Source: Stomoxys calcitrans (taxonomy: Eukaryota > Arthropoda > Insecta > Diptera > Muscidae). Taken from it: a stretch of 64,000 bases of DNA. Under the pieces are notes generated by a model that saw only the letters and a list, made by a program, of their open reading frames with translations, searched no databases and was not told the DNA's origin. Each line of letters opens with the position of its first letter. The first letter of the stretch is position 1. The position numbers were made by a program, and so were the translations under genes. The stretch covers positions 149,726,005 to 149,790,004 of the forward strand of contig NC_081555.1 of NCBI RefSeq assembly GCF_963082655.1, given 5' to 3'. This document shows positions 44,066 through 55,200 of this stretch, one piece after another.

Positions 44066-44774
44066 TGCTTTTTATATCTATCCCACAAAGGCATAGAAAT
44101 TTTTTTCTGTCAAGCTTGAAATTGTTCGTTAATTGTCCATTTCCTACGTCCATCACTAGATTCTTTGCCACTTCTTTTAGGAATTTAAAATAAATTAATT
44201 TAATTTTCGAATAAACATTCACTGACCCATAAAACAAATAATGCATATTTTTCGGGGGTTTTCTACAAATATTTGTTTTTTTTTTTTTTTTGGTTTTACT
44301 TTGGTGCCGCCGCTTTTGGTGCAACTGACCACAAGCCGGCAATAGCAAAGAACACACTAGACCAAGCCAACCCGAACGGAGCAGAACATTTCATTTTGTT
44401 GGGAAAATGCTTTACAACTGCATTGCCTAATATGCCAAGAATGCTGTGATGAATTGTTTGTTCCCTACTCCATCTAAACGAAATACAGAGAGGACAAACG
44501 CATACAAAGGACAAAGGCAAAAACAGCAACTTGAATAATACCGCAACCACAAGTACAACAATGTGACTTGGGTGTGAAACAACAACGAGTCAGTGTAAGA
44601 CTTGGAAATGTGAAAATACATTCATTTTATTCAAGAGACAATAGCAACAAAAGCAAAAAATTGTTGAGAGAGGACAAAAACATAAACAATATGCATGCTG
44701 TATACGATTCGGGGCTAGAACAGTAGGACGTATTAGAAAATCAAAAAAACAAATTCCAATCCAATAATGTCCCC
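44066..44774. other. Unique AT-rich sequence right of the satellite
   Basis: Non-repetitive DNA with a T16 tract at about 44278-44293. It holds one possible gene remnant (next entry) and otherwise nothing recognised. Short minus-strand open frames at 44427-44823 have no family signature. Confidence 0.45.
44297..44480 (-). pseudogene. Possible retrocopy fragment, small hydrophobic protein with A tract
   Basis: A minus-strand frame reads HHSILGILGNAVVKHFPNKM, then KCSAPFGLAWSSVFFAIAGLW and ends SVAPKAAAPK-stop. It is followed within a few bases by an A-rich tract of about 17 (T tract on plus). The composition, with one hydrophobic stretch then a basic Ala/Pro/Lys tail, is that of a small membrane protein, and the A tract suggests a processed copy. 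I do not recognise the family, and the upstream part of the frame looks non-coding. It may be chance. Confidence 0.25.
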
Positions 44775-47700
44775 AGACACTTGGCCCTGAAAAAAAAATA
44801 TCCACATCGTGCTCTTTTCTCAAATACCATTTATTTTAACCCCATATTGCCATTGGTTAGAAGGAAGTTTATGTGTATGAGGCGTACGCCAATCACTTGG
44901 CCCCAATATTGGTTATCATATTTGTTTTCTTATCCCAAATACCTTTCATTTAGTGGGTAAATTTGTACTCTTGGGGAAGAGGCGGTGCTCTAAATACATT
45001 TTCCCACATTTGGATATCAGATTCGTATTCTCCTCCTAAATACCTTTTCTTGTGCCCCATATTACGATGGTCAATAAATAATTGCTGTTTGTGGGGTGTT
45101 TTTGGGAAGGAATAGACCCCCAGAAAATTTGTCCCTGAAATGGGTATAAATTTCGTGAAATGGGTATCAATTGACCTGGTCGGTAAATATGTCCGATTTA
45201 GGTGTGTTTTGGGGAGCGGCTTTGAAATAAATCAGCATCGTGCTTTACTCTCAATATCATTTATTTGAATCCCATATTGCCAATGGACTCAAAATTGGAT
45301 ATCAAATTCGTTTTCTAATCTCAAATATCTTTCATTTAAGCCCCTTATTGCTAAAGTCAGCAAATATGTCTGCTTTGTGGAGAGCTCCACTCTCTTTGAG
45401 ACCCAAATTGCCATAGTGAGCAAATACGTTCTATTTGGGGGTTGTTATGGGGCCGAGACGTCCGCTAGACAGTTGGTCCCGAATGTTAATATCAGATTCG
45501 TGGTCTACTCCAAAATACCTTTCATTTGCGTCCCATATGTGTATAGTCGGCAAACATGGGGGGAATGGTGTTCTGGGGAATGGCCGGCCATTCAGTGACT
45601 TTCTCTGAAAATACATATCAGCTTCGTATTCTACTCTAATGTACCTCTCATTGAAGCCCTATATTGCAATGGTCAGCAAATACTTCCTATTTGGGTAGTG
45701 CTAAGGGGTGGGTTGGTGGGAATGGTGTTCAGGGGTATGGGGCGGTCATTCGGTGACTTTCTCTGAAAATATATATAAGCCTCGTATTCTACTCTAAAGG
45801 ACCTCTTATTGAAGCGCCATATTGCAATGGTCAGCAAATACTTCCTATTTGGGTGGTGTTAAGGGGTGGGTTGGGCCCATTGAAACTTTTTCCTGAATAT
45901 TGATATCAGATTCGTGGGGAACTTCCAAAGACCTTTCATTTAAGCCCCATATTGCTATGCTAGTAAATTTTTGAACTTTGGGGGTGTATTTGGGAGGAGT
46001 GGCCCCCAAAACACTTGGTTCCACATATGGATATCATATTCGTAGTCTACACTAAAATACCTTCTACTTCAGCCTTATATTGCGATGTTCAGTAAATAAA
46101 TACTGTGGGGGGGTGTTTTTAGGGAGGGACGCCCCCCCCCCCCAACACTTGGTCACACATTTTGATATCATATTAGTATTCTACTCGTAAATACCTTTCA
46201 TTTGAATCCCATATTGTCATGGTCGGTAAAAATGTCCGATTTTGGGATGTTTTAGGTGTTGGGGAGGTCTCCCAAACACTTTGTCCGACAGTTAGATATC
46301 AGATATGTTTTCTAATCTTAAATAGCTTTCATTTGAGTCCCATATTGCCGTGATTGGTTTATATATATATATTTGGTAAGTTTCGGGGGTGGGGCGGCCC
46401 CCCTAGGTATCCCATCCGAAATTTGAACACGAAATTTTTGTTTTTAGGTTGCTATAAGAGAGCACAAAAAATTTGGCTTAAATCGCACCACCCATCTCTG
46501 AGATCTGGCGTTTCTGAAAATTAGGGTAAGAGGAAGGGTCCGCCCCCCCTTCATATATCAAAAAATATAGTACCCTTTTTTCACTATTGGATCAATTTGC
46601 ACCATCTGTGAAAATTTCAAGAAAATCGGGTCAGCCGTTTTTGAGTCTATAAGGAATACAAAACAAACAAACTAACCTACAAACACAAACTAATTTTTAT
46701 ACCCTCCACCATAGGATGGGGGTATACTAATTTCGTCATTCTGTTTGTAACACCTCGAAATATGCGTCTAAGACCCCATAAAGTATATATATATTTTTGA
46801 TCGTCGTGACATTTTAAGTCGAACTAGCCATGTCCGTCCGTCTGTTAGTCGAAAGCACGCTAACTTTCGAAGGAGTAAAGCTAGCCGCTTGAAATTTTGC
46901 ACAAATACTTTTTATTAGTGTAGGTCGGTTGGAATTGTAAATGGCCCAAATCGGTCCATGTTTTGATATAGCTGCCATATAAGCCGATCTTGGGTCTTGA
47001 CTCCTTGAGCCTCTAGAGGGCGCAATTCTAAACCGATTGGAATGAAATTTTGCACAACGTGTTTTGTTATGATATTCAAAAACTGCGCCTAGTAAGGTTT
47101 AAATCGGTCCATAACCTGATATAGCTGTCATATTAACCGATCTTGGGTCTTGACTTCTTGAGCCTCTAGATGGCGCAATTCTAATCCGATTGGAATGAAA
47201 TTTTGCACGAAGTATTTTGTTATGATATCCAACAACTGTGTCAAGTATGATTCAAATCGGTTTATAACCTGATATATCTGTCATATAAACCGATCTTGGG
47301 TCTTGACTTCTTGAGCCTCTAGAGGGCGCAATTCTAATCCAATTGGAATGAAATTTTGCACGAAGTATTTTGCAATGATATTCAACTAATGTGCTAAGTA
47401 TGGTTCAAATCGGTTCATAACCTGATATATCTGCCGTATTTACCGATCTTGGGTCTTGACTTCTTGAGCCTCTAGAGGACGCAATTCTTATACGATTGGA
47501 ATGAAATTTCGCACAACGTGTTTTGTTATGACATTCAACAACCGCGCCTAGTATGGTTTAAATCGGTCAATAACCTGATATAGCTGTCATATTAACCGAT
47601 CTTGGGTCTTGACTTCTTGAGCCTCTAGATGGCGCAATTCTAATCCGATTAGAATGCAATTTTGCACGAAGTATTTTGTTGTGATATCTAAGAACTGTGT

Positions 47701-48223
47701 CAAGTATGGTTCAAATCGGTTTATAACCTGATATAGCTGCCCTTTAAACCGATCTTGGGTCTTGACTTCTTGAGCTTTTAGAAGGCGCAATTCCTATCCG
47801 ATTTGGCTGTAATTTCGCACATGGTGTTTTGGTATCACTTCCAAATCGGTCCATACTCTGATATAGCTGCCATATAAACCGATCTGGGATCTTGAGTTCT
47901 TAAGAGCGTAATTCTCATCCGATTTGGCATAAATTTTGTACAACGGCTTCTTCCATGGCCTTCAATATACGTGTGCAATAGAGTCTAAATCGATCTATAG
48001 CTTAACACATCGCCCATAAAAACCGATCCCCCGATTTTGCTTCTTGAGCCCCGAATCGGACTATAACTTGATATAGCTCCTCCAACTCCGTCCATATTCA
48101 TTATTCTTTGTTTGCCTAAAAAGAGAGTCTGCGAAAAGAACTCGACAGATGCGATCCATGGTGGAGGGTATATAAGATTCGGCCCGGCCGAACTTAGCAC
48201 GCTCTTAATTGTTATATATAAGA
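44775..48223 (-). mobile_element. Helitron-like non-autonomous element with ~130-bp minisatellite core, copy 1
   Basis: The core is a run of about a dozen repeats of roughly 130-150 bp built on CCCATATTGCCATGGTC, GATATCAGATTCGTATTCTA and a G-rich GGGGGTGTTTTGGG block. Rightwards follow the segments GATCTGGCGTTTCTGAAAAT and GAAAATTTCAAGAAAATCGG, and an ACAAACAAACTAACC tract. The 5' end on the minus strand is A|TCTTATATATAA at 48223, the TC start and A-T target expected of Helitrons. A HINE is inserted at 46698-48211. The left (3') end is not found, so the element is probably truncated near 44775. Confidence 0.75.
46698..48211. mobile_element. HINE element H3, full length (1.5 kb), nested in Helitron-like copy 1
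   Basis: The left end is TATACCCTCCACCATAGGAT, then GTTTGTAACACCTCGAAATA and a short GTCCGTCCGTCTGT. The core consists of repeats with an exact 153-bp period (GATCTTGGGTCTTGACT at 47139, 47292, 47445, 47598 and 47751). The right end is the palindrome TTCGGCCCGGCCGAA and CTTAGCACGC. Helitron sequence flanks it on both sides: a T-run on the left, TTATATATAAGA on the right. Confidence 0.88.
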
Positions 48224-49089
48224 TAAAATATATTTACTGTAATGCACACAGCCTTCTTATTATTGTTTTTTTTTTTTAATATTCACTGAATTTATATTTA
48301 TTGCAAAATCACAATTTTCTGATTCTGATTAATATTTTTCCGAAAAATTTTATTCCCCAGAGGCACAAGGCCATCAATAACATCTTTTAAACACACACAC
48401 ACAGACACACACCAAGACTCAACACCAATAATAAAACCCAAAACAATAACAGCCAAAGAGAATAAACACAATGGCAAACAACAACAGTAACAGTATGAAA
48501 ATGGTTACAACTCCCCTCACTCTTTTTTGCAATAGTTCGGAAGTGTGTAAGAAATATCCGTGTGTGTGTGTGTTTGCTATGCTAGATACAAAAAGCTTAC
48601 AAAAAAACTCGCATAAGAATAAACTGTAGGAAAAATTTTAATAACTTTGCATTGTTATGCGGAAATTAAAATGGAGAGTGAGCAAGAGAGAGAGGGAGAG
48701 AGATAGAGAGTGAAGGAGAGCAAAGAATGGACGCATCTACTACGACCCGAGAAGTGTAAAACACAACAAAGATTCATCGAAGAAAAAGAAACAACAAATA
48801 TAGTGGATCCTATAGCCAGCAACTTTACTGCAAGAACCCAGCAAACATTGTGGTAGCAATTAAACACAATAAGACAAAATACTTATGGTCTTAGTCGCAA
48901 CTCTTAAGGAAGCCCTAAAATAGGTTTATTCGACAGTTCTATAATGGAAATCTGTCAAATGAAACTACTTTAAATCCACATTAAGTTTTGTGACTACGGG
49001 CGTTACATTGTACGTCAGCTTGATATGACGTTACATATGCATTAATGACAGCTATATACAAATATAATCCCATTTAGAGTTTACTCGTT
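48224..49089. other. Unique AT-rich sequence with simple repeats
   Basis: It holds CA-rich tracts (48389-48410, 48560-48573) and a GA-rich tract (48677-48712). No gene is recognised. The open frame at 48655-48867 is a translation of the GA tract and neighbours. Confidence 0.5.
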
Positions 49090-49332
49090 TCGAATGTCGC
49101 GAGGCTTAGCACCCTTCGTTGTACCTATTTTCAGCGAAATCGGGTAGTACATGCTTCTTTTATGGCCCCTAGATGTTAGTTTGGGAGAACGGTATATATT
49201 CGTATGGCAGCTGTATCCAAATATAGACCGATGCAGTCCATATTAGACACGGATGTCGAGGTTCCAAACCCAACTCACTGCTCGAACTTGCTTCGAAATC
49301 AAGAAACAAACGAGGCTTTAATGGACCTTAAT
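49090..49332. mobile_element. HINE core fragment H4
   Basis: Decayed core repeats are present (TATATTCGTATGGCAGCTGT, CCAAATATAGACCGATGCAG) without recognisable ends. It abuts the next HINE. Confidence 0.6.
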
Positions 49333-50563
49333 AAGTAAAAAGGCGTTAAACTCGGCCGGGCTGGATTCCCACCACCTTGGGTATATATGTAAATCACCTT
49401 TCGTCATAATCCGGTGAAAATGCAATGGGGGCATAAATCCCCACAGCAGCTATATCGAAATATGGACCGATTTGGACCAAATTCGGGACTATCATTGAGT
49501 GATCGGTCTATTTAGTACAAGTCATTGTTGAATTTTGTAGAACACAATATTGGTATTTTTGGTTGCTATATCCAAATATAGACCGATCTGAACCATATAC
49601 GACACGGATGTCGAAAAGCCATCACTGTGTCAAATTTAAGCGATATCGTATTATTAATGTGCCTATTAAGTGTCCAAAACCTTAAATCGAGAGATCGTTC
49701 TATATGGCAGCTATATCCAAATCTGGACCGATCTAGATCTCAAATTGAAGAAGGATATCGAAGGGCCTAACACAACTCACTGTTCCAATTGCGTCGAATT
49801 CGGACAATAAATGCGCCCTTTATGGGCTCAAAACCTAAAACCGAGAGATCGGTCTATATGGCAGCTATATCAGGTTATAAACCGATTTGAACCATACTTG
49901 ACACAGTTGTTGAATATCATAACAAAATAGTTCGTGCAAAATTTCATTCCAATCGGATAAGAATTGCACCCTCTAGAGGCTCAAGAAGTCAAGACCCAAG
50001 ATCGGTTTATATAGCAGCTATATCGGGTTATTGACCGATTTAAACCTAATTCAGCACAATTGTTGGAAGTCATAGCAAAACACTTCGTGCAAAATTTCAT
50101 TACAATCGGATAAGAATTGCGCCCTCTAGAGGTTGAAGAAGTCAAGACCCAAGATCGGTTTATATGACAGCTATATCAGGTTATTGACCGATATGAATCC
50201 AATTCAGCACAATTGTTGGAAGTCATAGCAAAACACTTCGTGCAAAATGTCATTCCAATCGGATAAGAATTGCGCCCTCTAGAGGCTCAAGTAGTCAAGA
50301 CCCAAGATCGGTTTATATGGCAGCTATATCAAAACATGGACCGATATGGCCCATTTACAATCCCAACCGGCCTACACTAATAAGAAGTATTTGAGCAAAA
50401 TTTCAAGCGGCTAGCTTTACTCCTTCGAAAGTTAGCGTGTTTTCGACAGAGAGAAGGACGGACAGACGGATTCATACTTTATGGGCTTTCAAACGAATAT
50501 TTCGAGTAGTTACAAACAGAATGACGAAACTAGTATACCCCCATCCTATGGTGGGGGGTATAA
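49333..50563. mobile_element. HINE element H5, near full length (1.23 kb)
   Basis: The left end is AAGTAAAAAGGCGTTAAACT with CGGCCGGGCTGG (mutated palindrome) and the CCACCACCTTGGGTATATAT leader of a second HINE subfamily. The core has roughly 150-bp units around GGTTTATATGGCAGCTATAT. The right end is CCTTCGAAAGTTAGCGTG, then ACGGACAGACGGA and TATACCCCCATCCTATGGTG. Confidence 0.85.
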
Positions 50564-51796
50564 TAGTTAGTAGTTGATATGGTTCAGTCCACAAACTTTG
50601 TTCCGGGTCGTCTATGGCTCCTGAACTAAGACAATACGAATCTTTCCCTTACTGATTTTCTCTATTAGAGCTTGAGTAGCTGTCTCGCTCTGGTGGAGGT
50701 TTATCTGGATGACCTCAATCATTGGTCCTCCACTAGACGGGCTTCTTGGGAGTGGGTGATGTTCTCATTGTCTGCTCCCTGTTCTTAGGCTGCATTGACT
50801 TTCCCGTCACTGCACTGCCTGATGTTTTACTTGTTTGCATTTATAATCGCTCTGCCATTTTTCCCACTTCGCTTTGTTTGCTGGTCTTCATGTGGTTTGA
50901 TACTATGTACCCAGTTTGTTCTCCGGCATACTATGATTGAGGTTTGACATAAATATGTTATTGCTCTTGATAGCGCTTTTGGACATTGTTTTTGGCGTTG
51001 TTACCACAGTCATTGCAATCTTGCCCCCTTCTCCCATCCTTCCTTCCTTGCATGTCCTTTTCATATCCTGCGATATTGTTCTTGTAGTGTTGCTTTTAAT
51101 GAAACATAAAGAAATGAATTTCAAATATTTTCTAATATATCAACCAAACCGAACGAAGCAACAACAACAGCAACAAAATATATGTATCATGGAATCAAGT
51201 AGAAAGCAAACCATCAGATCAAAATGAAAGAACAAAACAAAAAAAAAACGAGTTATTTTTCTTGATAGTGCCTTTGGTTATAGCCCAGCGCAGCAATGTG
51301 ATCTCTGTTGTTGGACAACGCCAACGAATGAGTGGCAACATTTATTGAAAAGTTGACAATTTTGTTTCTCTCCTAATAACCATGTCGCTTGTTCATGTTC
51401 AACGCCATGACTCATCATTATGTCAACATTTTTCTAATATTTGTTCTAATATCGATGTAAGCCCCTCAGCAGGATATCACCCAAGAGACCATAGAAACAG
51501 AAAAACCAAAAATGTAATGGCAGGGCTTTGATGAAGATGAGATGGCACATATTTTGTTGGTTTATATTATGTCCCCAATATGTTTGGGTTTGTCAAAAAT
51601 GTTTGTGGAAAATTAATGATGCCTCGCAAAAATGATATGCCATCATATTTGTGGTAGTAACAAAATTGTTGAAAATTTTTAAATTTTTGAAGGAAGCTTT
51701 GGAGGAATAGGCAAAACTATATCAAAGAGCAGCACGGAGGACAAGAAGGCTTTTCAAGAGTTATTGAATTAATTAAAACCAAGTTTTCAAAAGTGT
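50564..51796. other. Unique sequence, no gene recognised
   Basis: A 1.2-kb non-repetitive stretch. Open frames at 50746-50940 and 50937-51227 (the latter hydrophobic at its start, then a short Gln run from CAA repeats) show no family features and the second has no ATG at its listed start. I do not call them genes. Confidence 0.45.
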
Positions 51797-52116
51797 TTAT
51801 ATCCACTACCGAGTGATGGGGGGTATGGTCGTTTCGTCTTTCAGCTTGCACCGCGGCGAAATATCCAGTTTTGACCCTACATACAAGGTATAAATATTTT
51901 TGGACGTTATAAAAATCGAAGACCTCCTAGCCATGTCTGTCTATCCGCCTATCTTTTAAAATCGCGCTACAGTCTTTAACAAGCAAAAAATGCGTTAAGT
52001 TCGGCCGGGTCGAACTCTGGATACCCACCACTTCGCATATACAGAGTGCGCCAGAGAAACTTACTTACCTGAAAGGTCAATAAAAACAAAAATACTTCAG
52101 TCATTGTTGTAATTCT
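51797..52116. mobile_element. Two HINE end fragments, H6a and H6b
   Basis: 51797-51979 is a terminal fragment (GATGGGGGGTATGGTCG, then CTAGCCATGTCTGTCTATCC and CGCGCTACAGTCTTTAA). 51980-52116 is a palindrome-bearing end (GCGTTAAGTTCGGCCGGGTC, then GGATACCCACCACTTCGCAT). They join at the point where the HINE core would be, so the core is deleted or the ends come from separate copies. Confidence 0.65.
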
Positions 52117-55100
52117 TTGTATACCCACCACCATAGAATAGGAGAAATATTCATATAATCGTTCCGATCCTTCAAAGATCATCGTAAAATTCGATGCCCG
52201 TGATTTAATTATCGATGCCCGTGTGTCTGTCCGTCTGTTGTAATTACTCCATAATCTTCAAAAATTGAGATATTGAGTTGGAATTTGGCATAAAGCCGCA
52301 CTTCTTTCATACACAGATTAATTTCTTGAATGGGCCAAATCGGACCATATTTGGATATATCTGACATATAGAATAATCTGCCGAATTAGGGTCTTAAGCC
52401 CAATAAAGTTGCATTTGTTATCAACGAAGACCCCCGCTATCCGAGCCATATTTGGCTTGGGAGCCTTAAAATTTGAAACAGGGAATATAGTTCATACCGG
52501 TCTACATGTACATTAGGGCGGGACTATTTAAACATCTTAAGTGGCCTTTCGCGTTTCTGATTTTAGAGGTTGTACTGAGCAAAAAAATTTACCAGACCAT
52601 ATGGCTAAGGTAAAAATCAAAATTTTTCTCAGACTTATGTCAGACTTCACATTCCGTTTTTATCATTCATTAATCAGCGTAAAACTCTAAGACGATCTAG
52701 CCATATCCGTCCGTCCGTCTGTCAGTCCGTCCGTCCGTCCGTCTGTCCGTCTGTCCGTCCGTCTGTCAGTCCGTCTGTCCGTCCGTCCGTCTGTCCGTCT
52801 GTCAGTCCGTCTGTCAGTCCGTCTGTCAGTCCGTCTGTCCGTCCGTCTGTCCGTCCGTCTGTCCGTCCGTCTGTCCGTCCGTCTGTCCGTCCGTCTGTCC
52901 GTCCGTCTGTCCGTCCGTCTGTCCGTCCGTCTGTCCGTCCGTCTGTCCGTCCGTCTGTCCGTCCGTCTGTCCGTCCGTCTGTCCGTCCGTCTGTCTGTCC
53001 GTCCGTCTGACCGTCCGTCCGACTGTTCGTCCGTCTGTCCGTCCTTCTGTCCGTCCGTCTGTTGGTGTGTCCGTTCGTCCGTCTGTCCGTCCGTCTGTCT
53101 GTCTGTTCGTCTGTCCGTCCGTCTGTCTGTCCGTCCGTCTGCCCTTCCGTCTGTCTGTCCGTCTGTCTGTCCGTCCGTCTGTCCGCCCGTCTGTCCGTCC
53201 GTCTGTTCGTCTGTCTGTTCGTCCGTCTGTTTGTCCGTCCGTCCGTCTGTCTATTGAAATCACGCTACAGTCTTTAAAAATAGAGATATTGAGCTGAAAT
53301 TTTGCACATATTCTTTTTTTTGGCCATAAGCAGGTTATGTCCGAAGATGGGCTATATCGGACTATATCTTGATATAGCCCCCATATAGACCGATCCGCCG
53401 ATTTAGGGTCTTAGGCCCATAAAAGCCACATTTATTATCCGATTTTGCTGAAATTTGGGAAAGTGAGTTGTGTTACCCAAGTCGACATTTTTCCCAAATT
53501 TGGCCCCGATTAGTCCAGATTTGGATATAGCTGCCATATAGACCGATCCTCCGATTTAGGGTCTTGGGCCTATAAAAGCCACATTTATTATCCGATTTTG
53601 CTGAAATTTGTGAAAGAGAGTTATGGTAGGCTCTTAGACACCCTTCGTTAATTTGGTCCGGATCGGTCCAGATTTGGTTATAGCTGCCATATAGACCGAT
53701 CCTCCGATTTAGGGTCTTGGGCCCATAAAAGCCACATTTATTATCTGATTTTGCTGAAATTTGGGACAGTGAGTTGTCTTAAGCCCTTTGACATCCTTGG
53801 TCAATTTGGCCCGGATCGGTTCAGATTTGGTTATAACTGCTATATAGACCGGTCTTCCGATTTAGGGATTAGGGCCCATAAAAGCCACATTTATTATTTG
53901 CTTTTGCTGAAATTTGGGACAGTGTCTTAAGCCCTTTGACATCCTTGGTCAATTTGGTCCGGATCGGTTTAGATTTGGATATAGCTGCCATATAGACCGA
54001 TCCTCAGATTTAGGGTCTTAGGCCCATAAAACCCACATTCATTATCCGATTTTGCTGAAATTTGGAACAGTGAGTTGTATTAGGCCACTCGACAATTTAG
54101 CTCAGATCGGTCTAGATTTGGATATAGTTGCCATATAGACCGATCTCTCGAATTAAAGTTTTGGGCCCATAAAAGCCACATTTATTATCCGATTTTGCTG
54201 AAATTTGGAACAGTAAGTTGTCTTAGGCCCTTTGACATCCTTGATCAATTTGGCCCGGATCGGTTCAGATTTGGTTACAGCTGCCATATAGATCGAACCG
54301 CCGATTTAGGGTCTTGGGCCCATAAAAGCCACATTTATTATCCGATTTTGCTGAAATTTGGGACAGTGAGTTGTGTTGGGCTCTTCGACATACTTCGTCA
54401 ATTTGACCGAGATCGGTCCTGATTTAGATATAGCTGCCATATAGACCGATCCTTCGATTTAGGGTCTTTGGCCCATAAAAGCCACATTTATTATCCGATT
54501 TTGCTGAAATTTGGAACAGTAAGTTGTCTTAGGCCCTTTGACATCCTTGATCAATTTGGCCCGGATCGGTTCAGATTTGGTTACAGCTGCCATATAGATC
54601 GAACCGCCGATTTAGGGTCTTGGGCCCATAAAAGCCACATTTATTATCCGATTTTGCTGAAATTTGAGACAGTGAGTTAAGTTAAGACATACTTCTGCAA
54701 TATGGCACCGATAGGTTCAGATTTGGATATAGCTGCCATATAGACCGATCTCTCGGTTTTAGGTTTTGGGGCCAAAAAGGCACATTTATTGTCCGATTTT
54801 GCTGAAATTTAGGACAGTGAGTTGTGTTAGTCCCTTCCACATTCTTCTTTAATTTGGCCCGGATCGGTGGAGATTTGGTTATAGCTGCCATATAGACCGA
54901 TCTCTCGGTTTTAGGTTTTGGGGCCATAAAAGGCGCATTTATTGCCATATGTCGCCGAAATTCGGGATAGTGAATAAAAGCTGCATTTATTACCCGATTT
55001 CGCTGGAATTTGACACAGCGGCTTGTATTAATCCTCTCGTCATCCGACCAGTATATGGTCCAGATCAGACTATATTTAGATATGGCTGCCATATAGACCG

Positions 55101-55200
55101 ATCTTTCAACTTAAGGCCTTAATTCCACAAATAGTGGGTTTGTTACCGGATTTCACTGAAACTTTTTAAGACTTCTCGGAACCTGAATCAAATATGATCC
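52117..55200. mobile_element. HINE element H6c with long core array and expanded GTCY tract
   Basis: It begins TATACCCACCACCATAGAAT and TTCCGATCC. The block up to 52700 carries decayed core units and then a second start (TTTATCATTCATTAATCAGCG). The GTCY tract (52706-53253) leads into ATTGAAATCACGCTACAGTC and at least ten core units of about 153-156 bp (CCACATTTATTATCCGATTT, then GATATAGCTGCCATATAGAC). Two adjacent pairs of units (from about 54211 and 54517) are nearly identical, a 306-bp dimer period. The palindrome end is not found. Confidence 0.75.
52706..53253. repeat. GTCY microsatellite, about 550 bp
   Basis: This is a continuous tetranucleotide tract of GTCC and GTCT. At 52838-52990 it settles into a regular 12-bp unit GTCCGTCCGTCT. 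The ends are HINE sequence (CTAGCCATATCCGTCCG and CTATTGAAATCACGC). Other HINEs in the window carry only about 10-25 bp here. Confidence 0.95.

Noticed and set aside
50746..51227. Two open frames with a hydrophobic stretch and Gln run
   Set aside because: No family features. The second uses TTG as its listed start, and the Gln run comes from a simple CAA repeat.
52826..53297. Long open frames with TDGRTDGQ or SVRPSVCP repeats on both strands
   Set aside because: They are translations of the GTCY microsatellite. A tetranucleotide repeat without stops stays open in several frames.
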